Shown here in pieces: positions 6,557 to 13,238 of a stretch of 16,225 nt of DNA. The DNA is from Thermohalobaculum sp035513135. Lineage in GTDB: Bacteria; Pseudomonadota; Alphaproteobacteria; Rhodobacterales; Rhodobacteraceae. The first letter of the stretch is position 1, and every line of letters begins with the position of its first letter. The position numbers and the translations under genes are program-made. The notes beneath the pieces were generated by a model. It saw only the letters and a program-made list of their open reading frames with translations. It was not told where the DNA came from and searched no databases. The DNA lies in contig DATKCQ010000119.1 of assembly GCA_035513135.1 (NCBI GenBank), positions 1-16,225 on the forward strand, written 5' to 3'.

Positions 6557-7225
6557 CTACGGCCGCCACCACTCGCGCATCAGGTTGAACAGGGCGGCAC
6601 GCAGCGTATCGGCGTCCTTCGCGCGGGCCGGATCGGCCTCGAGGGCCGCCTTCACCGAGTTGAGCTGGATCGCGATGGTGCGGTGGCGCTCGTCGGGCAC
6701 GAAGCTCTGGAACCAGGTCACCGCGACCAGCCGCACGCCGCGCGTCACCGGCGCCACCCGGTGCAGATAGGTGGTGGGGTAGATGAAGGCGTCGCCCGCC
6801 GGAAGCTTGATCAGGGACTCGCTGCCGGTCTGGTCGATGACCAGCTCGCCGCCCTCGTACTCCTCGGGCTCGTTGAGGAACACGGTCATCGAGATATCGG
6901 CGCGCATCTGGCCGTTGTTGAGGAAGGGAGCGTCCACATGGGCGCCATACTCCATGCCCGGCTCGTAGCGGGCGAAGGTGGGCGGCGCCATGACCTTCGG
7001 GAAGGCATGGGCCGAGAGCTTCTCGCTGCGGCCGATCCCCTGCTGCACGAGCTGCACCAGTTCCTTGCGCAGCTGGGACTCCGGCGGCAGCTGCAGGTTC
7101 TTCTTCACCGCAGCGGCGGCGCCGCTGGCGGTGACCCGGCCATCGACAAAGCTCGCCGCCTCGAGGCGGGTGCGGATCTGCTCCAGCTCTCCCGGGCCGA
7201 GCACCTTCTCGATGCGGTAATGCAT
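6557..7225 (-). CDS. 2-oxoglutarate/Fe(II) dioxygenase, PKHD-type hydroxylase (YbiX/PiuC family)
   Basis: A 222-residue cytosolic non-heme iron oxygenase of the prolyl-4-hydroxylase-like PKHD type, close to the usual length of about 225. The double-stranded beta-helix carries the metal triad H96-x-D98 (YGAHVDAPF) and H155 (TTYLHRV), and R165 (TRGVRL) for 2-oxoglutarate. N-terminal residues 1-80 match the YbiX/PiuC pattern (KNLQLPPESQL, PKVMAPPTFARYEPGMEYGAHVD). Relatives are often linked to iron uptake, but their substrates are mostly unknown. The ATG at 7225 has a GGGAGGG-type Shine-Dalgarno within 7228-7237. It sits inside the amine operon between a truncated FAD-GcvT 5' end and an intact FAD-GcvT gene, flanked by direct repeats, so it looks like a late insertion. 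Oxidative demethylation of an amine would fit the context but is speculation. Confidence 0.88.
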   Translation of the reverse strand: MHYRIEKVLGPGELEQIRTRLEAASFVDGRVTASGAAAAVKKNLQLPPESQLRKELVQLVQQGIGRSEKLSAHAFPKVMAPPTFARYEPGMEYGAHVDAPFLNNGQMRADISMTVFLNEPEEYEGGELVIDQTGSESLIKLPAGDAFIYPTTYLHRVAPVTRGVRLVAVTWFQSFVPDERHRTIAIQLNSVKAALEADPARAKDADTLRAALFNLMREWWRP

Positions 7226-7290
7226 GGCTCCCTCCCTCGGATGTTGCGGCGCCGGCTCCCGGTGCTTGATAGATCGGTTGCCCGAACCGG

Positions 7291-7312
7291 CAAAGCGGAT
7301 TCCCGCCGCTTG
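7291..7312. other. Hairpin at the edge of the truncated FAD-GcvT start
   Basis: AAGCGG (7293-7298) and CCGCTT (7306-7311) form a 6-bp stem with a 7-base loop, extendable to C7291/G7312 with one bulged A. A second small hairpin, CGGTT (7275-7279)/AACCG (7285-7289), lies next to it. Both sit where the orphan FAD-GcvT reading frame loses its homology, just upstream of the PKHD gene. Confidence 0.5.
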
Positions 7313-7352
7313 CGATGATGACCGCGCGGGCGCGGGTGGGGATCTCAGCCAT
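7306..7352 (-). pseudogene. Orphan 5' end of a third FAD-GcvT-type gene
   Basis: On the minus strand the ATG at 7352 opens MAEIPTRARAVII. This is the same N-terminus as the two intact FAD-GcvT proteins (MTLPTHARAVIIGGG and MAELPSTARVVIIGGG). Homology breaks at the nucleotide-binding loop, where ASGGN replaces GGGVAG, and the rest of the gene is absent. The ATG overlaps the stop of the methyltransferase gene as ATGGCTGA, a typical operon coupling junction, which suggests that a real gene once began here. The frame stays open for 308 codons across the PKHD gene, but only as an out-of-phase shadow. A duplicated start left by insertion of the PKHD segment, or the remains of a deleted third paralogue, would both explain it. 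Confidence 0.7.
7313..7342 (-). repeat. Direct repeat, copy B (orphan FAD-GcvT start)
   Basis: These 30 bp match 6393-6422 with one mismatch. This copy lies within the orphan 5' end described for 7306-7352. Confidence 0.9.
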
Positions 7353-8262
7353 CGCCGGCTCCCGTGATCGCGTAGCCGGCCTCGCCCAGATGGTGGGCCA
7401 GCGTGGCGATGTGCTCGGGGCCGATCTCGCAGCAGCCGCCGACGATGCGGGCGCCCGCCTCGACCCAGCCCATCACGGTCTTCGCGTAGGCGGTGGGGCC
7501 GAGGTCCTCGCGCCCCCTCAGCGTCTTCACCGTGGTGCCAGGGGCGTAGTCGGGGCTGATGCCGGTGAAGCCGTTGGCGTAGCCGCCGAAGCGGCCCCCG
7601 AGCGCCGCCAGATGCGGCATCGCCGCGCCCACCGCCTCGGGCACCGAGCAGTTGACCAGCCGCGCCCCCACCGCCAGCCCCTCGAGCCGCGCCGCGGCCT
7701 CGCCGACCGTTTCGTCCGAGCGCAGCAGCGCCGCCCCGTCGTCGCGCAGCGTCCACGACACCCAGACCGGCTTGCCCCCGCCGCCCTCGAGCGCCCCGCG
7801 CACCGCGCCCAGCGCCTGGCCCGAATGGCTCATGGTCTCGCACAGGAACAGGTCCACATGCGGCGCCTGCAGGGCGGCGATCTCGGCATAGACCGGCGCC
7901 ACCTCGTCCGGGTCGTTCGCCAGCTCCGGGCGGTAGCTCCACATCAAGGGCGGCAGGCAGCCGGCGATGCTGACCGCCTCGCCGCTGGCGTCGCGCGCCG
8001 CCTTCGCCAGCTCGCAGGCGCGCTTTTGCAGCGCCTCGAACTGGTCGCCGGCGCCGTGCGGCTGCAGCCGATCGCGCGTGCAGGAATAGGCGTTCACCGT
8101 GATCACCCGGGCGCCCGCCTCGATGTAGGCCAGATGCACCGCCTTCACCAGCTCGGGGAAGTGCAGCATCACCTCGGCCGACCACAGCGGCGTCGGCTCG
8201 GCCGGGCTGCGCCTGATCAGCTCCTGGCCCATGCCGCCGTCGAGCAGGGTTATGCGGGTCAT
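7345..8262 (-). CDS. bmt: Homocysteine S-methyltransferase, betaine-homocysteine (BHMT/Bmt) type
   Basis: A 305-residue, single-domain, zinc-dependent methyltransferase that would move a methyl group from betaine or a similar donor to homocysteine, giving methionine and dimethylglycine. The N-terminus LLDGGMGQEL is the family signature. The three zinc-binding cysteines are C205 (LVNCSVPEA) and C277-C278 (ARIVGGCCEIGPEHI). ETMSHSGQA (142-150) and GYANGFTGISPDY (227-239) are also typical. There is no cobalamin domain, so it is not MetH. It overlaps the preceding FAD-GcvT gene by ATGA (8259-8262), implying translational coupling. Its stop overlaps an orphan FAD-GcvT start. S-methylmethionine or a thetin are alternative donors. 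The symbol follows the rhizobial betaine enzyme by context and similarity of type. Confidence 0.88.
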   Translation of the reverse strand: MTRITLLDGGMGQELIRRSPAEPTPLWSAEVMLHFPELVKAVHLAYIEAGARVITVNAYSCTRDRLQPHGAGDQFEALQKRACELAKAARDASGEAVSIAGCLPPLMWSYRPELANDPDEVAPVYAEIAALQAPHVDLFLCETMSHSGQALGAVRGALEGGGGKPVWVSWTLRDDGAALLRSDETVGEAAARLEGLAVGARLVNCSVPEAVGAAMPHLAALGGRFGGYANGFTGISPDYAPGTTVKTLRGREDLGPTAYAKTVMGWVEAGARIVGGCCEIGPEHIATLAHHLGEAGYAITGAGDG

Positions 8263-10709
8263 GCCTTCAGCCTTTCGTTGAGCGGGTCCCACAGCGGCCG
8301 GTCGGGCTGCACCACCGCCGGGCGGCGCTCGCCGTAGATCTCGACCTCGACCCGGGTGCCCGGCCGGGCCAGGTCGGCGCGCAGCATCGCCAGCGCCACC
8401 GAGGCCCCCACCCGGTAGCCCCAGGCTCCCGAGGTGGTCTCGCCGACGATCTCGCCGTCGTGCCAGACGGTCGACATGTAGGGCGCATCGCACGCGCCGG
8501 CCTCCACGATCAGCGGCGCGAAGCGCTTTCGCACCCCCGCCTCGCGCTCGCGCACGAGCGCGTCGCGGCCGGGGAAGTCCGCCGCCTTGTCGAGCCGCAC
8601 GAACCGCCCGAGCCCGGCCTCGAGCATCGAGTAGTCGGTCGAGAGGTCGCCCTTCCAGGCCCGGTAGGCCTTCTCGATGCGCAGGCTGTCCAGCGCGAAC
8701 ATGCCGAACGGCTTCAGCCCGTGCGGCGCGCCGGCCTGCCATACCGCGTCGAACACGGCCTCCATGTCCGAGGTGGCGGCGTGCACCTCCCAGCCGAGCT
8801 CGCCGGTGAAGCTGACCCGGATCAGGTGCACCGGCCGCCCGGCGATGCGCCCCGGCTGGTGCGTCAGCCAGGGCAATGACAAATCCGCGTCGGCCACCCC
8901 CGCCAGCACGGCGCGCGACTGCGGCCCGGCGAGGATCAGCGTGTCGTGCTCCTCGGTCCGGTCGGTCAGGCCGAACTGCGCGCCCCTCGGGGCATGGCCT
9001 TCCAGCAGCTCGCGGTCGTGCTCCTGCGCCGCCGCCGCGGTGATCAGCGTCATCACGTCCTCGCCGTGGCGCACGCACGACATCTCGGTGAGCACCCGCC
9101 CGCGCGCGTCGGCGACGTAGATCAGCCCGATCCGCCCGACCCGCGGCAGCGCCCCGGTGATCAGCCCGTCGAGCCACTCGGCCGCCCCCGGCCCGTCGAG
9201 GTCGAAGCGCGAGAACCCGCACAGGTTCAGCACGCCCGCCGCATCGCGCACCGCCTCGCATTCCGCGCGGATGCGCGGCTCCCACGGCCCCGGGCGCGCC
9301 CAGGTCTGGGTCGCTTCCTGCGAGGTGTCGTCGCCCTCCTGCGCGAACCAGTTCGCCCGCTCCCAGCCGCCATAGGCGCCGAACTGCGCGCCCAGCGCCG
9401 CGACCCGCCCGTGGATCGGCGAGACCCGCCTGGGCCGCCCCGCCGGCCAGGCGTGGCGCGGGAAATGCATGGCGTATTCATGCCCGTAGACCTCGATCGC
9501 CTTGGCCCGCGTATAGTCGAGGTCCGCCCACGGCCCGAAGCGGCGCGGGTCGCAGGCCCACATGTCCCACTCGGTGCCGCCGTCCACCAGCCACTCGGCC
9601 AGCACCTTGCCCGCACCCCCTGCCTGGGCGATGCCGAAGGTGAAGACGCAGGCCTCGAAGGCTTGCCGTACGCCCGGCATCGGCCCGATCAGCGGGTTGC
9701 CGTCGGGCGCGTAGGGGATCGGCCCGTTCACCACCTTGGTCAGTCCCGCACGGCCCAGCGCCGGCACGCGCGCCACGGCGTCCTCGAGATACCACTCGAG
9801 CCGCTCCAGGTCGTCGGGATAGAGCTGGAACGAGAAATCCTCGGGCAGGGGATCGCCGTCCGAGGCCCAGCGCGCCCGGCAGTCGCGCTCGTAGGGGCCG
9901 AGGTTGAAGCCGAACTTCTCCTGGCGCAGATAATACGACGAATCCACGTCGCGCAGCAGCGGCAGCTTGCGCCCCTCGGCCTCGGACCATTCCTGCACCT
10001 CGGGCACGTTGTCGAACATGATGTACTGGTGCTCCATCGCGACCAGCGGCACCGCGCGCCCGAACAGCCGCCCGACCTCGCCCGCCCGGTAGCCCGCGGC
10101 GTTGACGACATACTCGCAGCGGATGGTGCCCTGCGCCGTCTCGACCAGCCATTCGGCCCCCTCGCGGCGCACCCCCGTCACCGGGCAGAAGCGCACGATC
10201 CGCTGGCCCTTGTCGCGCGCCCCCTTGGCGAGCGCCTGGGTGAGCTGCGCCGGGTCGATGTCGCCGTCATGGGGGTCGTAGAGCCCGCCCGCGAGACCGT
10301 GCAGCTCGAGGAACGGATAGCGCGCCTTCAGCTCTTGCGGAGAGCAGACCTCGAGGTCCATCCCCTGGTAGCGCCCCATCCCCTTGACCCGCTCGAACTC
10401 CTGCATGCGCTCCCTCGAGTGGGCGAGCCGCACCGAGCCGGTGACGTGGTAGTTCATCGGGTAGTCCACGGCCTCGGCCAGCCCGCGGTAGAGCTCGGTC
10501 GAGTAGCGCTGCATGTTCATGATCGCCCACGACGCCGAGAAGGTCGGCACGTTGCCGGCCGCGTGCCAGGTCGAGCCGCTCGTCAGCTCGTTGCGCTCGA
10601 CGAGCACGCAGTCGGTCCAGCCGCGCAGGCCGAGATGGTAGAGCGCCGAGCAGCCCACCGCGCCGCCGCCGATGATCACCACGCGCGCTGTCGAGGGCAG
10701 CTCTGCCAT
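8259..10709 (-). CDS. FAD-dependent GcvT-type oxidoreductase (dimethylglycine/sarcosine dehydrogenase family), copy 1
   Basis: An 816-residue protein with the same layout as the copy at 3964-6429. The DAO FAD domain has GGGAVG (14-19), E38 and LTSGSTWHAAGN with the likely flavin-linking H49. A linker domain follows (about 372-430), then GcvT domains with FTGELGWEVH (GELGWE 636-641) and LFGRAVP-type core strands. It differs from copy 2 in the folate-site loop: DARGRVLTEMSCV stands where copy 2 has NARGGIEADVTV, so the usual aspartate is replaced by glutamate and the double glycine is lost. It therefore probably has a different amine substrate or handles the one-carbon unit differently. The start at 10709 has GAGGAGAG just upstream and lies 10 bp after the regulator's stop; its end overlaps the homocysteine methyltransferase start. 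Confidence 0.9.
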   Translation of the reverse strand: MAELPSTARVVIIGGGAVGCSALYHLGLRGWTDCVLVERNELTSGSTWHAAGNVPTFSASWAIMNMQRYSTELYRGLAEAVDYPMNYHVTGSVRLAHSRERMQEFERVKGMGRYQGMDLEVCSPQELKARYPFLELHGLAGGLYDPHDGDIDPAQLTQALAKGARDKGQRIVRFCPVTGVRREGAEWLVETAQGTIRCEYVVNAAGYRAGEVGRLFGRAVPLVAMEHQYIMFDNVPEVQEWSEAEGRKLPLLRDVDSSYYLRQEKFGFNLGPYERDCRARWASDGDPLPEDFSFQLYPDDLERLEWYLEDAVARVPALGRAGLTKVVNGPIPYAPDGNPLIGPMPGVRQAFEACVFTFGIAQAGGAGKVLAEWLVDGGTEWDMWACDPRRFGPWADLDYTRAKAIEVYGHEYAMHFPRHAWPAGRPRRVSPIHGRVAALGAQFGAYGGWERANWFAQEGDDTSQEATQTWARPGPWEPRIRAECEAVRDAAGVLNLCGFSRFDLDGPGAAEWLDGLITGALPRVGRIGLIYVADARGRVLTEMSCVRHGEDVMTLITAAAAQEHDRELLEGHAPRGAQFGLTDRTEEHDTLILAGPQSRAVLAGVADADLSLPWLTHQPGRIAGRPVHLIRVSFTGELGWEVHAATSDMEAVFDAVWQAGAPHGLKPFGMFALDSLRIEKAYRAWKGDLSTDYSMLEAGLGRFVRLDKAADFPGRDALVREREAGVRKRFAPLIVEAGACDAPYMSTVWHDGEIVGETTSGAWGYRVGASVALAMLRADLARPGTRVEVEIYGERRPAVVQPDRPLWDPLNERLKA

Positions 10710-10719
10710 CGCTCTCTCC

Positions 10720-11331
10720 TCAGTAGACGGGCGGCGCGATCACCCACACCGCGACGGCGGGCACCGTGCCGGGGTTGCGCCAGCGGAACGGCTCGGCCCG
10801 GAAGCGAAAGCTGTCGCCCGGGCGCAGGTGGAAGTGGCGCGCGCCGATCCACAGCTCGAGCTCGCCGGCCACCAGATAGCCCGCCTCCTCGGTCGGCCGG
10901 GTAACGAATTGGTGCCGCTCGGCCCCCGCGTCGAACACCGAGCGCACGATCTCGAACGAGCCCGCGAGGTCGGGCGAGAGAAGCTGCTCGGTCAGCCCCT
11001 CGGCGGCCGAGCCCAGCCGGCGCCGCGCCCCTCCGCGCACCACGTAGCCGCGCTCGGGGGCAGCGGCCGCGTCCGGCCCGAAGAACAGCGACATCGGCTG
11101 GTCGAGCGCGTCCGCCAGCCGGTGCAGGTCCGAGATGGTCGGCTCGGCGAGGTTGCGCTCGACCTGGCTCAGCCAGCCCACCGAGCGCCCCACCTTCAGC
11201 GCCATCTCCGCCAGCGTCAGCCCGCGCGCCTTCCTGAGCGCGCGCAGATCGGCGCCGACCCCGCTGGCGCGCGCCGGCTCGGGCGCCGAGCCGGTGCCCT
11301 CCTGGACGCTCTGCTGGGCCCTGTCCTGCAC
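10720..11331 (-). CDS. XRE-family regulator with C-terminal cupin domain
   Basis: A 203-residue cytosolic transcription factor. Residues about 28-82 form a helix-turn-helix (LRALRKARGLTLAEMALKVG, then WLSQVERNLAEPTISDLHRLAD). Residues about 127-200 form a cupin barrel (FDAGAERHQFVTRPTEEAGYLVAGELEL, HFHLRPGDSFRF), which in this class binds a small ligand. It is the first gene of the minus-strand operon, so it probably senses the amine substrate or a product and controls its own operon. The GTG at 11331 is chosen because a strong GGGGGGAGGAGG (11337-11348) lies five bases upstream. A longer in-frame version starts at a TTG at 11400, inside the putative promoter, and is less likely. Relatives control polyamine and amino acid catabolism; the ligand here is inferred from context. 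Confidence 0.88.
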   Translation of the reverse strand: MQDRAQQSVQEGTGSAPEPARASGVGADLRALRKARGLTLAEMALKVGRSVGWLSQVERNLAEPTISDLHRLADALDQPMSLFFGPDAAAAPERGYVVRGGARRRLGSAAEGLTEQLLSPDLAGSFEIVRSVFDAGAERHQFVTRPTEEAGYLVAGELELWIGARHFHLRPGDSFRFRAEPFRWRNPGTVPAVAVWVIAPPVY

Positions 11332-11336
11332 CTGCG

Positions 11337-11348
11337 CCTCCTCCCCCC
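11337..11348 (-). promoter_or_regulatory. Ribosome binding site fixing the GTG start of the XRE-cupin gene
   Basis: Read on the minus strand this is GGGGGGAGGAGG, ending five bases before GTG at 11331. It argues against the upstream TTG at 11400. Confidence 0.75.
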
Positions 11349-11365
11349 GTGCTCCCCGCGTGTTG

Positions 11366-11414
11366 AATGAAAAAATCGCGGGAATTTTCACGCCGTGCAA
11401 GGAATTTTTTCATT
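11366..11414 (-). promoter_or_regulatory. AT-rich inverted repeat, candidate operator of the amine operon
   Basis: Perfect 11-bp arms AATGAAAAAAT (11366-11376) and ATTTTTTCATT (11404-11414) are separated by 27 bp. Between them, GGAATTTT at 11381-11388 recurs at 11401-11408, a spacing of 20 bp or about two helical turns. This is one of the very few AT-rich spots in the window. It lies 35-83 bp upstream of the GTG start of the XRE-cupin regulator and between divergent genes. It is a good candidate for autoregulatory binding by that regulator. I could not place a confident -35/-10 pair. Confidence 0.55.
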
Positions 11415-11521
11415 TCCGAAAACGCCGCGCGGATGTCGCGAAGCGCCGTCTTTCGCGTGCCCCCCGCGCTTGCCCCGCCCGCCCGGTCTGCTAGGAGGAA
11501 ACCGCACAGAGGAGGCCCCCC

Positions 11522-11854
11522 TTGCCGCCCGCCGCCAAGACGCAAGTCACCTGGTTTGCGCTCTTCAACCTGATCGCCGCGCCGCTGATCGGGCGCGGCG
11601 TCTGGGCGCTGATGCTGGGGCTGAACACCGACCGGTTCCGGCTCATGGCCGTGCTGGTCTCGGTGGCGGGAGCCGTCGCGATCCTCGGCGTCAACGCCTG
11701 GCTGACCCGCCGGGCGACGCTGGCCGGGCTGCCGCGCGGCGGCCAGATCGCGCTGTGGCTGATCACCGGCGGCACCTTCGCGTTGACCATCGGCTTCGGC
11801 GTGTTCTCGCCGGTCAACCTGCTGCTCGCGCTGCTCTGGTCGACCGGGCCCTGA
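11522..11854 (+). CDS. Small three-helix membrane protein, unknown function
   Basis: A 110-residue inner-membrane protein starting at TTG 11522, with AGAGGAGG (11508-11515) six bases upstream. No ATG in frame gives a better start. Hydrophobic segments lie at about 11-33, 40-62 and 74-107; the loops carry basic residues (TDRFR, TRRATLAGLPRGG). No catalytic motif or known domain is evident. It is divergent from the XRE-cupin regulator, with 190 bp between them, and converges on the sirtuin gene with a 7-bp gap. Whether it shares regulation with the amine operon through the intervening inverted repeat is open. The coding call rests on the good Shine-Dalgarno, membrane periodicity and GC-ending codons. 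Confidence 0.65.
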   Translation: MPPAAKTQVTWFALFNLIAAPLIGRGVWALMLGLNTDRFRLMAVLVSVAGAVAILGVNAWLTRRATLAGLPRGGQIALWLITGGTFALTIGFGVFSPVNLLLALLWSTGP

Positions 11855-11861
11855 GCGGACC

Positions 11862-12563
11862 TCACCCCTCCAGCAGCCGCGCCACCCATGCCGGCACCGT
11901 CTCGCTTGCCGGGCCGAGCAGGCGCTCGTGGAACAGGCCGGCATTGTCCGACGGCTCGAGGTTGATCTCCAGCGTGCGCGCGCCGCGATGCATCGCATCC
12001 GCGACGAACCCCGCCGCCGGGTAGACCGAGCCCGAGGTGCCGATGGCGACGAACAGGTCGCACCCGGCCAGCCGCTCCCAGATCGTCTCGAGCTCGTAGG
12101 GCATCTCGCCGAACCACACGACATCGGGGCGCACCGTCCCGGCCGCCCCGCAGGCCGGGCAGGCATCGGCCAGCGTCATGTCGCCCGCCCAGTCCCGGCG
12201 CGCCGCGCACGCCGCGCACAGCGCCGCCATGATCCGCCCGTGCATGTGGATCACCTCCGCCGAGCCCGCCCGCTCGTGCAGGTCGTCGATGTTCTGGGTG
12301 ACCAGCGTCACCCGCCCCGGCCACGCGCGCTGCAGCCGCGCGAGCGCCGCGTGCGCCGGGTTCGGCGCCGCCTCGCGGCAGTTGCGCCGGCGCATGTTGT
12401 AGAAATCGAGCACCCGCGCCGGGTCGCGCGCGTAGCCCTCGGGCGTCGCCACCTCCTCGAGGTCGAACCGGGTCCACAGCCCGCCCTTGTCGCGGAAGGT
12501 GCCCAGGCCCGACTCGGCCGACACCCCGGCCCCGGTGAGGATCACCATCTCTTCCGTGCGCAT
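11862..12563 (-). CDS. cobB: NAD+-dependent protein deacylase, CobB-type sirtuin
   Basis: A 233-residue cytosolic sirtuin that removes acyl groups from lysine using NAD+, giving nicotinamide and O-acyl-ADP-ribose. Visible motifs are GAGVSAESGLGTFR (11-24), TQNIDDLHERAG (89-100), catalytic H108 in HMHG, zinc cysteines C116/C119 and C135/C138, and GTSGSVYPAAGF. Y55 and R58 (FYNMRR) match the Tyr/Arg pair of SIRT5-like enzymes that accept succinyl groups, so desuccinylase activity is plausible. The start at 12563 (MRTEEMVILTGAG) is the most family-like; ATGs at 12572 and 12548 are possible and none has a strong Shine-Dalgarno. It is divergent from the DUF1493-type gene with about 45 bp between starts. 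Confidence 0.93.
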   Translation of the reverse strand: MRTEEMVILTGAGVSAESGLGTFRDKGGLWTRFDLEEVATPEGYARDPARVLDFYNMRRRNCREAAPNPAHAALARLQRAWPGRVTLVTQNIDDLHERAGSAEVIHMHGRIMAALCAACAARRDWAGDMTLADACPACGAAGTVRPDVVWFGEMPYELETIWERLAGCDLFVAIGTSGSVYPAAGFVADAMHRGARTLEINLEPSDNAGLFHERLLGPASETVPAWVARLLEG

Positions 12564-12608
12564 GCTCGGCATCCGCGCTATGCTGCGCCCCGAGGATGGA
12601 CGAACCGC

Positions 12609-13238
12609 ATGGCCCGTCAAACCCATTTCGAGCGGGTGCGCGCCCTGGTCAGCGCCTACGCCGGCGTGCCGGAGGCCGAGATCACCCCCGAGACCCGGCT
12701 CTACGAGGACCTCGGCCTCGATGGCGATGCCGGGCGCGCCGTCCTCGCCGCCTTCGCCGACGCGTTCGGCGTCGACCTCGCCCCCGTCGCGCCGCTCAAC
12801 TACTTCAACGACCAGACCGCCTTCACCGGCTACGCCACGCTGGTGCCCGTGGCGGCCCGGCTCAGCCCGGCCTTCCGCGCCCGGGTGCGCCGCGCGGCGC
12901 GGGGCATGCGGGCGCTCAGGGTGCGCGACCTGGTCGCCTCGGCCCGCGCCGGCCAGTGGATCCGCCCGCCGCTGCCGCGCGGCGACGCCGACCTGACGCG
13001 GCTCGGGCCGGGCGGCGCGGCGATCATCGCCGGCAGCGTGGCCCTGCCGGTGCTGCTCGGCCTGTGGCAATACGCGCAACTCGACGCGCCGCCGGACCGC
13101 GCCGCGGGGGTCTCGCTCGGCATCCTCACCCTGCTCTGGGGCCTGCTCGCCGCCCGCTTCCTCGCCGCATTGCCCTGGCTGCGCCGGCTCGACGAGGCCG
13201 CCGCGCGCGAGGAGGCCGCGCTCAGCGCAGCAGGTTGA
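12609..13238 (+). CDS. Acyl-carrier-like (DUF1493-type) protein with two transmembrane helices
   Basis: A 209-residue protein. Residues about 5-80 resemble the acyl-carrier-like DUF1493 fold (ITPETRLYEDLGLDGDAGRAVLAAFADAFGVDL). The serine that carries phosphopantetheine in true carrier proteins is absent: the loop reads DLGLDGDAG. Residues 134-156 and 168-190 are strongly hydrophobic and probably span the inner membrane, with a short acidic tail. The start ATG at 12609 follows GAGGA at 12592-12596 at a rather long spacing of 12. The ATG at 12596 is in a different frame. The gene runs 17 bp into the end of the convergent periplasmic-protein gene. The function is unknown, and the family assignment is by pattern only. 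Confidence 0.7.
   Translation: MARQTHFERVRALVSAYAGVPEAEITPETRLYEDLGLDGDAGRAVLAAFADAFGVDLAPVAPLNYFNDQTAFTGYATLVPVAARLSPAFRARVRRAARGMRALRVRDLVASARAGQWIRPPLPRGDADLTRLGPGGAAIIAGSVALPVLLGLWQYAQLDAPPDRAAGVSLGILTLLWGLLAARFLAALPWLRRLDEAAAREEAALSAAG

Noticed and set aside
6426..7352. A 308-codon frame beginning at the orphan FAD-GcvT start
   Set aside because: Only its first 13 residues resemble a known protein. The rest is an out-of-phase translation of the PKHD gene region.
11332..11400. N-terminal extension of the XRE-cupin protein to the TTG at 11400
   Set aside because: It would place coding sequence across the AT-rich inverted repeat, while a strong Shine-Dalgarno directly precedes the GTG at 11331.
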